Shown one piece after another: positions 48,444 to 58,300 of a stretch of 64,000 nucleotides of DNA; the stretch's first letter is position 1; every line of letters begins with the position of its first letter. Source of the stretch: JBAZKK01 sp041650795 (GTDB lineage Bacteria; Omnitrophota; Gorgyraeia; Gygaellales; Profunditerraquicolaceae); assembly GCA_041650795.1 (NCBI GenBank), contig JBAZKK010000004.1:1-64000 (forward strand), read 5' to 3'. Below the pieces are notes generated by a model. The model did no database searches, had not been told where the DNA came from, and saw nothing but the letters and a program-made list of their open reading frames with translations. Position numbers and translations under genes: made by a program.

Positions 48444-50075
48444 ATGGCAAAGCAATTGTTGTATAGCGATGAAGCGCGCCGCAAGATACTTAGCGGCGTA
48501 GAGCAGCTTTCTGCTGCGGTAAAGGTGACGTTGGGACCCAAGGGGCGCAACGTCGTAATAGACAAAAAATTCGGTTCGCCCACTATTACCAAGGACGGGG
48601 TTACGGTAGCCAAGGAGATTGATCTGGAGGACCCGTATGAAAATATGGGAGCCCAGATGGTCAAAGAAGTTGCGGAGAAGACCTCTGATACCGCCGGCGA
48701 CGGCACTACTACTGCCACGCTTTTGGCTGAGGCGATTTACCGCGAGGGGCTCAAGAATGTTACTGCCGGCGCAAACCCCATGGAGCTAAAACGCGGCATA
48801 GATAAGGCGGTGGATAAAGTCGTAGAGGAATTAGGGAAACTTTCCACTCCTATCAAGGACAAGAAAGAGGTAGCGCAGGTTGCCTCAATCGCCGCAAACT
48901 CCGATACCACCATCGGCGAGCTTATTGCCGAGGCAATGGATAAGGTCGGCAAGGACGGCGTTATTACCGTAGAAGAGGCAAAGTCCACCGCCACCACCCT
49001 TGAGGTGGTAGAAGGCATGCAGTTTGACCAGGGTTACCTTTCCCCCTATTTTGTTACCGATGCCGAAAGGATGGAGGTGTTTCTTGAAGACCCCTATATC
49101 CTGATATACGAAAAGAAAATATCCTCTATCAAGGATATCCTTCCGCTTTTAGAGAAGATTGCGCGCACCGGCAAGCCCCTGTTGATTGTGGCAGAAGAGG
49201 TTGAGGGAGAGGCATTGGCTACCCTGGTAGTCAACAAGATACGCGGCACCTTTGCGGCTTGTGCAGTCAAGGCGCCGGGTTACGGCGACAGGCGCAAGGC
49301 AATGCTCGAGGACATCGCGGTCCTTACCGGCGGCAAGGCGATTACCGAAGACCTAGGGATTAAATTGGAGAACATCAATGTCGAGGACCTGGGGCGCGCC
49401 AAGAGGGTCAAGGTTGACAAGGAAAACACCACTATCGTTGAAGGCGCCGGCAAGACCCAGGGCATCAACGGCAGGATTGCGCAGATTAAAAAGCAGATCG
49501 ATGATAGCGATTCCGATTACGATAAAGAGAAACTGCAGGAACGCCTGGCAAAGCTTGCCGGAGGAGTTGCGGTAATCAATGTCGGCGCAGCTACCGAGAC
49601 TGAGATGAAAGAAAAGAAGGCCAGGGTTGAGGACGCGCTTCATGCTACCCGCGCAGCTTCCCAGGAAGGCATTGTTCCCGGAGGCGGCGTGGCTCTGCTG
49701 CGTACCATTGCGGCACTTGATAAGGTCAAGGCTGACGGAGACGAAAAGATAGGCATTAATATCGTCAAAAGGGCGATCGAGGAGCCTATAAGGCAGATTG
49801 CCGAAAACGCCGGCCTGGAAGGCTCTGTAGTGGTGCAGCGTATCAAGACAGAGAAGACCAACGTGGGTTATGACGTGAATCAGGATGCCTATGTAGATAT
49901 GCTTGAGGCAGGCGTGATTGATCCCACTAAGGTTACCCGTTCTGCGCTCCAGAACGCTTCCAGCATCGCAGCGTTGCTCTTGACTACAGAGACGCTAATT
50001 GCTGATAAGCCTGAGAAGGAAGAGAAGATGCCTCCGATGCCTCCGGGAGGCGGAGGAATGGGGGGCATGTATTAA
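48444..50075 (+). CDS. groEL: Chaperonin GroEL
   Basis: GroEL is the 60-kDa double-ring folding chamber. The 543-residue protein has ALAKQLLYSDEARRKIL-type start, VTLGPKGRNVVIDKKFGSPTITKDGVTVAKEI, DTAGDGTTTATLLAEAI (ATP site), the apical domain with LPLLEKIARTGKPLLIVAEEVEGEAL, and GGVAVINVGAATETEMKEKKARVEDALHATRAA. The tail PPMPPGGGGMGGMY is the normal GGM repeat. Spacing of 32 bases from groES with AGGAGG before the ATG shows a two-gene operon. A strong terminator follows. Confidence 0.98.
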   Translation: MAKQLLYSDEARRKILSGVEQLSAAVKVTLGPKGRNVVIDKKFGSPTITKDGVTVAKEIDLEDPYENMGAQMVKEVAEKTSDTAGDGTTTATLLAEAIYREGLKNVTAGANPMELKRGIDKAVDKVVEELGKLSTPIKDKKEVAQVASIAANSDTTIGELIAEAMDKVGKDGVITVEEAKSTATTLEVVEGMQFDQGYLSPYFVTDAERMEVFLEDPYILIYEKKISSIKDILPLLEKIARTGKPLLIVAEEVEGEALATLVVNKIRGTFAACAVKAPGYGDRRKAMLEDIAVLTGGKAITEDLGIKLENINVEDLGRAKRVKVDKENTTIVEGAGKTQGINGRIAQIKKQIDDSDSDYDKEKLQERLAKLAGGVAVINVGAATETEMKEKKARVEDALHATRAASQEGIVPGGGVALLRTIAALDKVKADGDEKIGINIVKRAIEEPIRQIAENAGLEGSVVVQRIKTEKTNVGYDVNQDAYVDMLEAGVIDPTKVTRSALQNASSIAALLLTTETLIADKPEKEEKMPPMPPGGGGMGGMY

Positions 50076-50107
50076 GTCTCCAGAGACAGCTAGGTTTTTG
50101 TTCAGGC

Positions 50108-50146
50108 AAAAGGCGCAAGGTCTAACTAACCTTGCGCCTTTTGTTT
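50108..50146 (+). terminator. groESL intrinsic terminator
   Basis: AAAAGGCGCAAGG (50108-50120) pairs with CCTTGCGCCTTTT (50130-50142), with the stem extendable by one more T-A pair and a seven-base loop, then TTGTTT. It ends the heat-shock transcript 33 bases after the groEL stop. Confidence 0.9.
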
Positions 50147-50158
50147 AGAAAGCTTCCC

Positions 50159-50187
50159 TTGAGAATTAAAAACGAAAGTGATAAAAT
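50159..50187 (+). promoter_or_regulatory. Promoter for the two-component operon
   Basis: TTGAGA, a 17-base spacer and TAAAAT (five of six at each box). The predicted start near 50194 gives a 75-base leader before the kinase ATG. Confidence 0.6.
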
Positions 50188-50194
50188 AAGCTAT

Positions 50195-50269
50195 AGATCG
50201 GATGCCGGGTCCGGCTTGCGATGGGGCGTGGTATCCGGAAGTGCCGGAGGTTGTCCAGAGGATTAACCC
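50195..50269 (+). other. GC-rich structured leader of the kinase gene
   Basis: GGATGCC pairs with GGTATCC (one G-U), followed by CCGGAAGTGCCGG and a hairpin GGTT...AACC whose loop holds the AGAGGA ribosome site. I do not recognise a known RNA class; it could simply modulate translation. Confidence 0.35.
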
Positions 50270-52066
50270 ATGAAGGTCCAGAGAAAAATAATTTTATTAT
50301 TAGTGCTGCTTAGCGCTATATTCATCGCGGGAAGGTATTTGTATCAGCTTTCCGAAAACAAAAAAGCGGAACTTATTTTTAAGGAAGACAGGGATGAAAA
50401 AAATACCTACCTGAGCAAGATCGTGGAACTTAAGGGCCTGAACCTTCAGGCGTTGGCATTCGATTACACCTATTGGGATGAAATGGTGAATTTCATCCGC
50501 AGCAGCGATTTGGTATGGGCTAGGAAGATGCTCACCGACAACGTTCTTGATACCTATCAAGCGGATGCCATATGGGTATATAAAACAGATTTATCCTTGC
50601 TTTATTCAGTAGCCGGGGAGGGCGACGCCAGCCTCAAGGAGTTCTCTATCCCTAAGGATGTCCTGGCTGGAATGTTTTTAAAGGAACGTTTCAGCCACTT
50701 TTTTGTAAATACCACCTTAGGGTTATTGGAGGTCCGCGGCGCTACAGTGCATCCTAGTTCGGACCCAAAGAGGGAAACCACCCTGCCTCAAGGATATTTC
50801 TTTACAGGCCGACTTTGGAGCAAAGGCTATCTTGCTGAGCTTGCTAATTTAATAGGAGGCAAGATTGAGGTCGTAAGACCAGAACAGGCTCCTCCTGTCT
50901 CTCGCGGTATTTTAGAGAGCACCATGTTCTTTTCAAGAGAGTTTAACGATTGGAGCGGGGAGCCGGTAGCTCGTCTTAATGTTAGGGTGGAGTCCAAGAA
51001 GATAGAGGCTTTTAAGTCATTTTCAAAAAATACGGTTATACTATTTATCCTTTTCCTCGCAAGCATCTTGTTTGTCGTAATGTCGGTTCTTATAACATCG
51101 GTGAATATCCCCCTGGCTATGATCTCGCGGGCACTCAAGACTGAAGATTCAGGAAAACTCCGCAGTTTGGAAAACGACACGAGCGAGTTCGGGGATATCT
51201 CCCGGTTGATAGCCAGATTTTTCAGGCAAAAAGGAGAACTGGTTAAGGAAGTGCAGGAACGCAGGGAGGCAGAAAAGAAGCTTCAGGAATCATACGCCAG
51301 GCTTAAGGAGGCGCAGGAGCAGCTTATCCAGGCCGAAAAATTAAACGCCGTAGGTCAGCTGGCCAGCGGCGTAGCACATGAGGTCAGGAATCCATTGGGC
51401 ATAATATTGCAGGGGGTCAATTATCTTGAGCAGAAAATACCGGCGGAGCAAAGGGATACCTTTGAAACCCTGGCCATGATTAAGGAGAGCGTGGGAAGGG
51501 CGGATAAGATTATAAATACGCTCCTGGACTTTTCCAAATCCAAGAGGCTGAACCTGGAGCCGGAAAATATAAATTCTATCCTGGAAACCTCCCTGAATCT
51601 GGTAAAAACCAGGTTTAAATCCGATAAGATAGCTGTCGTAAAAGAAATGAATAAGGATGTGCCAGATGTCCTGGCGGATAAAAACAAGATGGAGCAGGTA
51701 TTCATTAATATATTATTGAACGCCTTCCAGGCTATCGAAGACACCGGCAGGATAACGATACGCACTTACGATAAAAAATTAGGAGAAATAAAAAACGGCA
51801 TAGGTAAAAGAGCGAGCGATAATTTTAGGATCGGGGAGACGGCGGTAATAGTCGAGATTGAAGATACTGGTTCCGGCATCCCCGAAGAGACCCTTAACAA
51901 GATCTTCGACCCCTTCTTTACTACGAAGGGGCCTCTGGGAGGGGCCGGGTTGGGTTTGTCGGTAAGCAGGAATATAATCCATATGCATCGGGGGGTGATA
52001 TACGTGGAGAGTGTCTCAGGCAAAGGAACCAGGATAACCCTTGTTTTAAAAATAGCGAGGAGATAA
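50270..52066 (+). CDS. CHASE4 sensor histidine kinase
   Basis: A 598-residue membrane kinase. A transmembrane helix (about 7-25) is followed by a periplasmic CHASE4-type sensor (LQALAFDYTYWDEMVNFIRSSDLVWARKML...), then a second helix at about 255-280 and a short HAMP-like/coiled linker (EVQERREAEKKLQESYARLKEAQEQL). HisKA has the phosphorylated H370 in VAHEVRNPLG. The HATPase domain shows NKMEQVFINILLNAFQAI (N box), DTGSGIPEE (G1) and FTTKGPLGGAGLGLSVSRNI. CHASE4 senses small extracellular signals not yet defined. The response regulator follows in four bases, so they are probably cognate. Confidence 0.94.
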   Translation: MKVQRKIILLLVLLSAIFIAGRYLYQLSENKKAELIFKEDRDEKNTYLSKIVELKGLNLQALAFDYTYWDEMVNFIRSSDLVWARKMLTDNVLDTYQADAIWVYKTDLSLLYSVAGEGDASLKEFSIPKDVLAGMFLKERFSHFFVNTTLGLLEVRGATVHPSSDPKRETTLPQGYFFTGRLWSKGYLAELANLIGGKIEVVRPEQAPPVSRGILESTMFFSREFNDWSGEPVARLNVRVESKKIEAFKSFSKNTVILFILFLASILFVVMSVLITSVNIPLAMISRALKTEDSGKLRSLENDTSEFGDISRLIARFFRQKGELVKEVQERREAEKKLQESYARLKEAQEQLIQAEKLNAVGQLASGVAHEVRNPLGIILQGVNYLEQKIPAEQRDTFETLAMIKESVGRADKIINTLLDFSKSKRLNLEPENINSILETSLNLVKTRFKSDKIAVVKEMNKDVPDVLADKNKMEQVFINILLNAFQAIEDTGRITIRTYDKKLGEIKNGIGKRASDNFRIGETAVIVEIEDTGSGIPEETLNKIFDPFFTTKGPLGGAGLGLSVSRNIIHMHRGVIYVESVSGKGTRITLVLKIARR

Positions 52067-52070
52067 TCCG

Positions 52071-52460
52071 ATGATGAAGAAGAGGATATTGCTTATTGAC
52101 GACGAAGAGAATTTTACAAAACTGGTAAAGTTTAACCTTGAAGGGACAGGAAGGTATGAGGTTAGAACGGAGAATACTGGTTCGCGCGGGCTTGCCGTTG
52201 CCAAGGAATTCAAACCGGACCTGGTTTTATTGGACGTCATGATGCCTGAGATTGATGGGGGAGAGGTGTGTTATCAGCTGGATAGCGATGAGGAGACCAA
52301 CGATATTCCGGTTGTATTTTTGACTGCAGCCGTAGATAAGCAAGAAGTGGAGAACAGCAGTGGTGTAATAGGGGGGCGCTCTTTTATAGCTAAACCGGTG
52401 AGCCTGGAGAAGCTGGTTGAGTTTATTGAGAAGAATATCCGTGGTTCGGTTTCAGAGTAG
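52071..52460 (+). CDS. Single-domain response regulator
   Basis: A 129-residue receiver domain (CheY-like) without an output domain: RILLIDDEENFTKLVKFNL (acidic pair at 10-11), LVLLDVMMPEIDG with the phospho-acceptor D55, VVFLTAAVD, and FIAKPVSLEKLVEFI with the conserved Lys. It probably passes the signal from the upstream CHASE4 kinase to another protein or acts in a relay. GGAGATA precedes the ATG. It ends about 30 bases before the guaB3 promoter. Confidence 0.92.
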   Translation: MMKKRILLIDDEENFTKLVKFNLEGTGRYEVRTENTGSRGLAVAKEFKPDLVLLDVMMPEIDGGEVCYQLDSDEETNDIPVVFLTAAVDKQEVENSSGVIGGRSFIAKPVSLEKLVEFIEKNIRGSVSE

Positions 52461-52490
52461 CTTTAAGGCCTGTCCCGTCTAAAATAATCA

Positions 52491-52519
52491 TTGACAATTC
52501 GGCAGCACGGGTGTAAAAT
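52491..52519 (+). promoter_or_regulatory. Promoter for guaB3-guaA-dnaE
   Basis: TTGACA, a 17-base spacer and TAAAAT at 52514-52519. The leader that follows (to 52608) holds a weak ATAACT/AGTTAT hairpin just before AAAGGAGAGG; no purine riboswitch motif is visible. Confidence 0.7.
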
Positions 52520-52608
52520 CTGTCTCAATCATTTCTTAAGGCATCCCCAAAATAGGATTTTTTGAATATAACTCACTGAAAAATAATAAGTTATAAAGGA
52601 GAGGCATT

Positions 52609-53769
52609 ATGGCGGAATGGATAGGTATAGGCAGGCGGGCGCGCCGTTGTTATGGCTTTGACGAAGTAGCTTTGGTGCCGGGGGCCGAGACCGTTAATCC
52701 CAATGAGGTGGATACTTCTTTTGAAATCGCAGGCAAGAGATTCAAGGTTCCCATCTTGGCTGCGGCCATGGATGGGGTGGTGGATGTGCGTTTTGCAGTA
52801 GAGATGTCAAGGTTGGGAGGCATCGCGGTCTTAAATCTTGACGGGGTGCAAACCCGTTACGATGACCCCGATGGTGTCCTGGAGCAGATATCCAGGGCAA
52901 CCCCCCAGAAAGCCACCGAGCTGATACAGTCGGTATATACCACTCCCATTAAGGAAAAATTAATCTCCAAGAGGGTTAGCGAGATTAAAAAGAAGAAAGG
53001 CACGGCAGTGGTAAGCTGTATCCCCGCCCATGCCGAAAGGTTTTCACGGCTGGCGATCAATGCCGGAGCGGATATCTTCGTAGTGCAGTCTACGGTTACC
53101 ACTACCAGGCACGTGGCAAGGGAATACAAGAGCCTGGACCTTTTTAAATTCTGCAAGTCCGTGAGGATTCCGGTGATTATCGGTAACTGCGTTACCTATG
53201 AAACTACAGTAGAGCTTATGAAGATCGGAGCCGGCGGGTTGTTGATAGGTGTCGGACCGGGGGCGGCGTGCACTACCCGCGGGGTCCTGGGGATAGGGGT
53301 GCCGCAGGTTACCGCTACCGTAGATGCCGCAGGGGCGCGCGATTTTTATTTTAAAAGGACTGGCAGGTATGTGCCTATCATTACCGATGGGGGCATGAAC
53401 CGCGGAGGCGATATCTGCAAGGCCTTTGCCTGCGGAGCGGATGCGGTAATGATCGGCTCCAGCTTTGCCCGCGCAAAAGAAGCCCCGGGCAGGGGGTATC
53501 ATTGGGGGATGGCTACCTCCCACGTGAATCTTCCGCGCGGGACCCGTATTAACGTCGGCACAACCGGCAGTTTGAAGGAAATCCTTTTCGGCCCGGCGAG
53601 GGTAGACGACGGTTCGCAAAACCTGATCGGGGCGCTAAAGACATCAATGGGGTCATTGGGCGCTTCAAGCCTGAAGGAAATGCACGACGTGGAAATTATT
53701 ATTGCTCCGTCTATCCAAACAGAGGGCAAGATATTCCAGATCAGCCAGGGGATAGGGATGGGCAAATGA
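52609..53769 (+). CDS. guaB: GuaB3-family IMP dehydrogenase-related protein
   Basis: A 386-residue IMPDH/GMPR barrel without CBS domains, of the GuaB3 type known from actinobacteria and cyanobacteria. Motifs: GFDEVALVPGAETVNPNEVD, PILAAAMDGVVDVRFAVEMSRLGGIAVLNLDG, IGVGPGAACTTRGVLGIGVPQ (catalytic Cys loop), PIITDGGMNRGGDICKAFACGADAVMIGSSFA. IMPDH oxidises IMP to XMP, the substrate of GuaA encoded next with an ATGA overlap. The operon position makes IMPDH activity likely even though the residues after the Cys loop differ from canonical GuaB. I saw no second guaB here. Confidence 0.88.
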   Translation: MAEWIGIGRRARRCYGFDEVALVPGAETVNPNEVDTSFEIAGKRFKVPILAAAMDGVVDVRFAVEMSRLGGIAVLNLDGVQTRYDDPDGVLEQISRATPQKATELIQSVYTTPIKEKLISKRVSEIKKKKGTAVVSCIPAHAERFSRLAINAGADIFVVQSTVTTTRHVAREYKSLDLFKFCKSVRIPVIIGNCVTYETTVELMKIGAGGLLIGVGPGAACTTRGVLGIGVPQVTATVDAAGARDFYFKRTGRYVPIITDGGMNRGGDICKAFACGADAVMIGSSFARAKEAPGRGYHWGMATSHVNLPRGTRINVGTTGSLKEILFGPARVDDGSQNLIGALKTSMGSLGASSLKEMHDVEIIIAPSIQTEGKIFQISQGIGMGK

Positions 53770-55307
53770 CCAGACAAACAATACTGATTCTGGATTTCGG
53801 CTCCCAGTATACCCAGTTGATAGCCAGGCGGGTGCGTGAAAATAAGGTTTTCTCGCGCATCATACCTTATCATACCACGGCGGAGGAGATTGCCGAGCTT
53901 TCACCGAAAGGGATTATTCTTTCCGGAGGGCCGGCTTCGGTGTTGGATAAAAAGAGCCCCCAGCCGGATAAGAAGATCTTTAAATTAGGCATCCCGGTGC
54001 TGGGGATTTGTTATGGCATGCAGCTTATCGCCGAGATGCTCGGAGGCAAGGTTAAGCATACCAGCGGACGCGAATACGGCAAGACCGAGCTTTTTGTAGA
54101 TTATAACCGCGACCTCTTCAGCCATATGCCGGGGAATTTTACCTGTTGGGCCAGCCACGGGGATTATCTTAAGAAATTGCCACCGGCCTTCAAGGTGATT
54201 GCGCATACCGCCAATGCCCCGATTGCCGCGATCGCCAATCCGGCCAGGAAGATATTCGCGGTGCAGTTTCACCCCGAGGTTACCCATACCGAAAAAGGCA
54301 GCCAGATTATCAGCAATTTCCTTTTTAAGGTCTGCGGTTGCCTCGGCCGCTGGACCATGGAGTCTTTTGTCAAAGACAGCATTGCAGGCATCAAGAAGAC
54401 CGTCGGCAAGGACAAGGTGGTCCTGGGGTTAAGCGGGGGGGTGGATTCATCAATAACCGCGATACTGTTACATAAGGCCATCGGGAGAAATTCGCGCTGT
54501 ATCTTTATTGACAACGGGCTTCTTAGGAAAGACGAACCCCAGCAGATACGCAAGGTATTTCAGAGTATGTTTCATCTGAACCTGGCTTATGTAGACAGGG
54601 GCAAGCGTTTCTTGAGCCGCTTAAAAGGTGTCACCGACCCCGAGGCCAAGCGTAAGATTATCGGGGAGGAATTCGTCAAGGTCTTCGAAGAGGAGGCCGC
54701 CAAGGTCAAAGGGGTGAAATACCTTGCGCAGGGCACGCTTTATCCGGACGTGATTGAATCCATATCTGTAACGGGCGCGCCCTCCAGCCGCATCAAGAGC
54801 CACCATAATGTCGGCGGGCTTCCGCAGCATATGAAATTAAAGCTTATCGAGCCGTTGCGCGATTTATTCAAAGACGAGGTCCGCCAGATAGGCAGGGAGA
54901 TGGGCATCCCCGATAACATTATCTACCGTCAGCCTTTCCCGGGGCCGGGCCTGGCCATCCGCATTATCGGAGAGGTAACGACAGAGCGCTTGAATTTACT
55001 TCGTGAGGTTGACCAGCATGTTCTTGACGAAATCCGCAGCGCCGGGCTATATGAACAGGTCTGGCAGTCCTTTGCGATACTCCTACCTATCAAGAGCGTC
55101 GGCGTGATGGGTGACGAGCGCACTTACGAGAATGTGGCGGCGCTGCGCTGCGTCAGCAGCCTTGACGGCATGACCGCAGACTGGGTAAGGCTTCCTTACG
55201 AGGTACTGGAAAAAATCTCCAACCGTATCATCAATCACGTCAAAGGGGTAAACCGCGTGGTTTACGATATCTCATCAAAACCCCCGGCTACTATCGAGTG
55301 GGAATAA
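53766..55307 (+). CDS. guaA: GMP synthase (glutamine-hydrolysing)
   Basis: Converts XMP to GMP. The class I amidotransferase domain begins ILILDFGSQYTQLIARRVRE, with LSGGPASV and the nucleophile C82 in GICYGMQ, and the His-x-Glu of FHPEVTH. The ATP-pyrophosphatase domain has LGLSGGVDSSITA (PP-loop), AQGTLYPDVIES and HHNVGGLP. The dimerisation domain ends KPPATIEWE. The 513 residues are standard. It shares an operon with guaB3 and is followed by dnaE after 72 bases. Confidence 0.98.
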   Translation: MTRQTILILDFGSQYTQLIARRVRENKVFSRIIPYHTTAEEIAELSPKGIILSGGPASVLDKKSPQPDKKIFKLGIPVLGICYGMQLIAEMLGGKVKHTSGREYGKTELFVDYNRDLFSHMPGNFTCWASHGDYLKKLPPAFKVIAHTANAPIAAIANPARKIFAVQFHPEVTHTEKGSQIISNFLFKVCGCLGRWTMESFVKDSIAGIKKTVGKDKVVLGLSGGVDSSITAILLHKAIGRNSRCIFIDNGLLRKDEPQQIRKVFQSMFHLNLAYVDRGKRFLSRLKGVTDPEAKRKIIGEEFVKVFEEEAAKVKGVKYLAQGTLYPDVIESISVTGAPSSRIKSHHNVGGLPQHMKLKLIEPLRDLFKDEVRQIGREMGIPDNIIYRQPFPGPGLAIRIIGEVTTERLNLLREVDQHVLDEIRSAGLYEQVWQSFAILLPIKSVGVMGDERTYENVAALRCVSSLDGMTADWVRLPYEVLEKISNRIINHVKGVNRVVYDISSKPPATIEWE

Positions 55308-55320
55308 GGTAGCCTTTAGT

Positions 55321-55364
55321 TCATCGCAAGCCGTTTTTAGCCAAACAGGATGCGGCTGCGATGA
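55321..55364. repeat. Long hairpin between guaA and dnaE
   Basis: TCATCGCAAGCCG (55321-55333) is complementary to CGGCTGCGATGA (55353-55364) with one bulge and a 19-base loop. No T-run follows, so it may attenuate, stabilise or separate the guaA and dnaE parts of the transcript. Confidence 0.55.
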
Positions 55365-55379
55365 GCCCCGTAGGTAATA

Positions 55380-58300
55380 ATGCCGCGCTCTGATTTTATA
55401 CACCTGCACCTGCACACCCAATACAGCCTCTTAGACGGCGCCTGCCGCATCCCGGAGCTTCTTGCGCTTGCCAGCCAATACAAGATGGACAGCCTTGCCA
55501 TTACCGACCACGGCAATATGTTCGGGGCGATAGACTTTTACCTCAGCGCGCAAAAAGCCGGCATAAAACCGATTATCGGATGCGAGGTTTATATCGCTCC
55601 CCAGAGCCGCTTTGAAAAAAGCTCCAGCAGCATCGAGGATGCCTCCTACCACCTTATTCTTCTCGCAAAGGACGAGACGGGTTACCAGAACCTCATGAAG
55701 CTGGTGTCGATAGGCTACCTTGAAGGGTTTTATTACCGCCCGCGCATTGATAAGGAATCACTGGCTAAATACCACGAAGGCCTGATTGCCTTAAGCTCAT
55801 GCCTGAAGGGCGAGATCCCCTCTTTGCTGGAGGAGCGCCGTTTTAATGATGCGCTTAAGGTCGCGGACGATTACCTGCAGATTATGGGTAAGGATAATTT
55901 TTATCTGGAATTGCAGGAAAACCGCATACCCGAACAGCGGCTGGTTAACGAGGGGCTTATCAGGATATCCCGGGAATTAAATATCCCCCTGGTCGCCACT
56001 AACGACGTGCATTATCTTAATAAGGAGCATGCCGCAAGCCATGAGGCGCTCCTGTGCATCCAGACCCAGACTACCATGGATGACCCCAACCGCATGCGCT
56101 TTCAGACCGAGGAATTCTATTTTAAATCGCCGCAGGAGATGCAGGATAATTTCAAGGATGTCCCCCATGCCATTGCCAACACCGTTGAGATTGCCGCAAG
56201 ATGCAACCTGGAACTGGACTTCAGCCGCATCCATTTACCGCGGTATGAGGCCCCTATCGGCAAGACCAAGGAGGACTTTTTGAAGGAGCTTTGCGATAAA
56301 GGGCTGGCTGTCAGGTTTAAGGGGGCGGAAAACGGGATAAAGGAGCGCCTGGAGCACGAATTAAGGATTATCAAGGAGATGGGGTTTACCAGTTATTTTC
56401 TGATTGTTTGGGATTTTATCCACTATGCCAAGAGCCAGGGGATACCGGTAGGGCCGGGGCGCGGCAGTGCTGCCGGCAGCATCGTCAGCTATCTCTTGGG
56501 CATTACTGATATTGATCCTCTCCGATACGGGCTGCTCTTTGAGAGGTTTCTTAACCCCGAGCGTATCGGGCTGCCGGATATCGATATCGATTTTTGCTAT
56601 GAGAGAAGGCAGGAGGTTATCGATTACGTTACGAATAAGTATGGCCGCGGGAACGTAGCGCAGATCATCACCTTCGGGACAATGCAGGCGCGCGGAGTAG
56701 TGCGCGATGTGGGGAGGGTGATGGGGATGAGTTACGCCGACGTTGACCGTATAGCAAAGATGATCCCGCCCGACCCCAACATTACCCTTAAGGATGCCCT
56801 GGAGAGCGAAGCGGAATTGAAGAGTCTTTATAAGACCCAGTCCCAGCTTACGCAGTTGATTGATACTGCCCTTTCCCTGGAGGGCCTCAACCGGCACGCC
56901 TCGGTTCATGCGGCAGGGGTGGTTATCGCGGATAAGCCGCTGGATAATTACATGCCTCTCTTTAAGAGCCAGGATGACCAGATTACCACGGGTTACAGCA
57001 TGAAGGCGCTGGAGAAGATAGGCTTGCTAAAGGTGGATTTCCTGGGCCTCAGGACTTTGACCGTAATTGACCAGACCGTCAAGATTATTAAAGACTCGCG
57101 CGCAAAGGACATAGGCATCAAGGAACTTCCGCTGGACGACCCAAAGACCTACCAGCTTCTCTCAAGCGCCCGGACGGTAGGGGTATTCCAGGTAGAGAGT
57201 TCCGGGATGCGAGACCTCCTGCGCAAGCTCGAGCCCAGTTGTTTCGACGACCTGATTGCGTTATTGGCCCTTTACCGCCCCGGACCGATCGGCTCCGGCA
57301 TGCTCGATGATTTTATGCAGCGCAAGCACAACCGCGTTCCCATCAAATACGACCACCCAAAGCTCGAGAGCATACTCAAGGAAACATACGGGATTATGGT
57401 TTACCAGGAGCAGATCATGCAGGCAGCCAATGCCCTGGCGGGATTCAGCTTTGCCGAGGCAGACCTCCTGCGCCGCGCAATGAGCAAGAAGATCCCGGAG
57501 GTCATGGAAAAACAGCGTATTAATTTTGTTTCCGGATGCCTGAAGAACAGCATCAAGGAGTCCATTGCAAACAAGATATTCGATTTGATAGAATATTTTT
57601 CGGGTTACGGTTTCAATAAGTCACACAGCGCCGCATATGCCCTGATATCCTACCGGACCGCATACCTCAAGGCCAATTTCCCGGTGGAGTTTATGACCGC
57701 CCTCTTGACGTCAGAGCGCGACAATACCGATAAAATCGTAGAATATGTCAACGAAGCTAACCGCATGGGCATTAAAATATTGCCTCCGGATATCAATGAA
57801 AGCGACGCCCTATTCAAGGCGGTCGATGGGTCTACGATAAGATTCGGGCTGTTGGCTGTCAAGAACGTCGGAGGGGGCGCGATTGAATCCGTGGTAAGCG
57901 CAAGAAAGGAAGGCGGTTTTAAGTCCCTGGAGGATTTAGTGCAGCGCGTCGATTCCAGGCTCGTCAATCGCAAGGTTTTGGAGAGTCTGATAAAATGCGG
58001 CGCCATGGACAGGTTCGGCATGCCGCGGGCGCAGATGTTCGCGAGCCTGGAAAAATTACTGGAGATTTCCTCTAAAACCCAGCGCGATAAAGAAAAGGGG
58101 CAGATGTCATTTTTTGACCAGGGCCCTATTGCGGGAGGGTTCAAAGAGGTTGTAAGATTGCCGCAGATCAAGGAATGGCCCGAACCGCAGCTTCTGGCTT
58201 TTGAGAAGGAGATGCTTGGTTTCTATGTCAGCGGCCATCCGCTGGCGCGTTATGCCGGCCAGATCAGGCGTTTTGCATCGGTTTCTACCCGGAACCTCAG

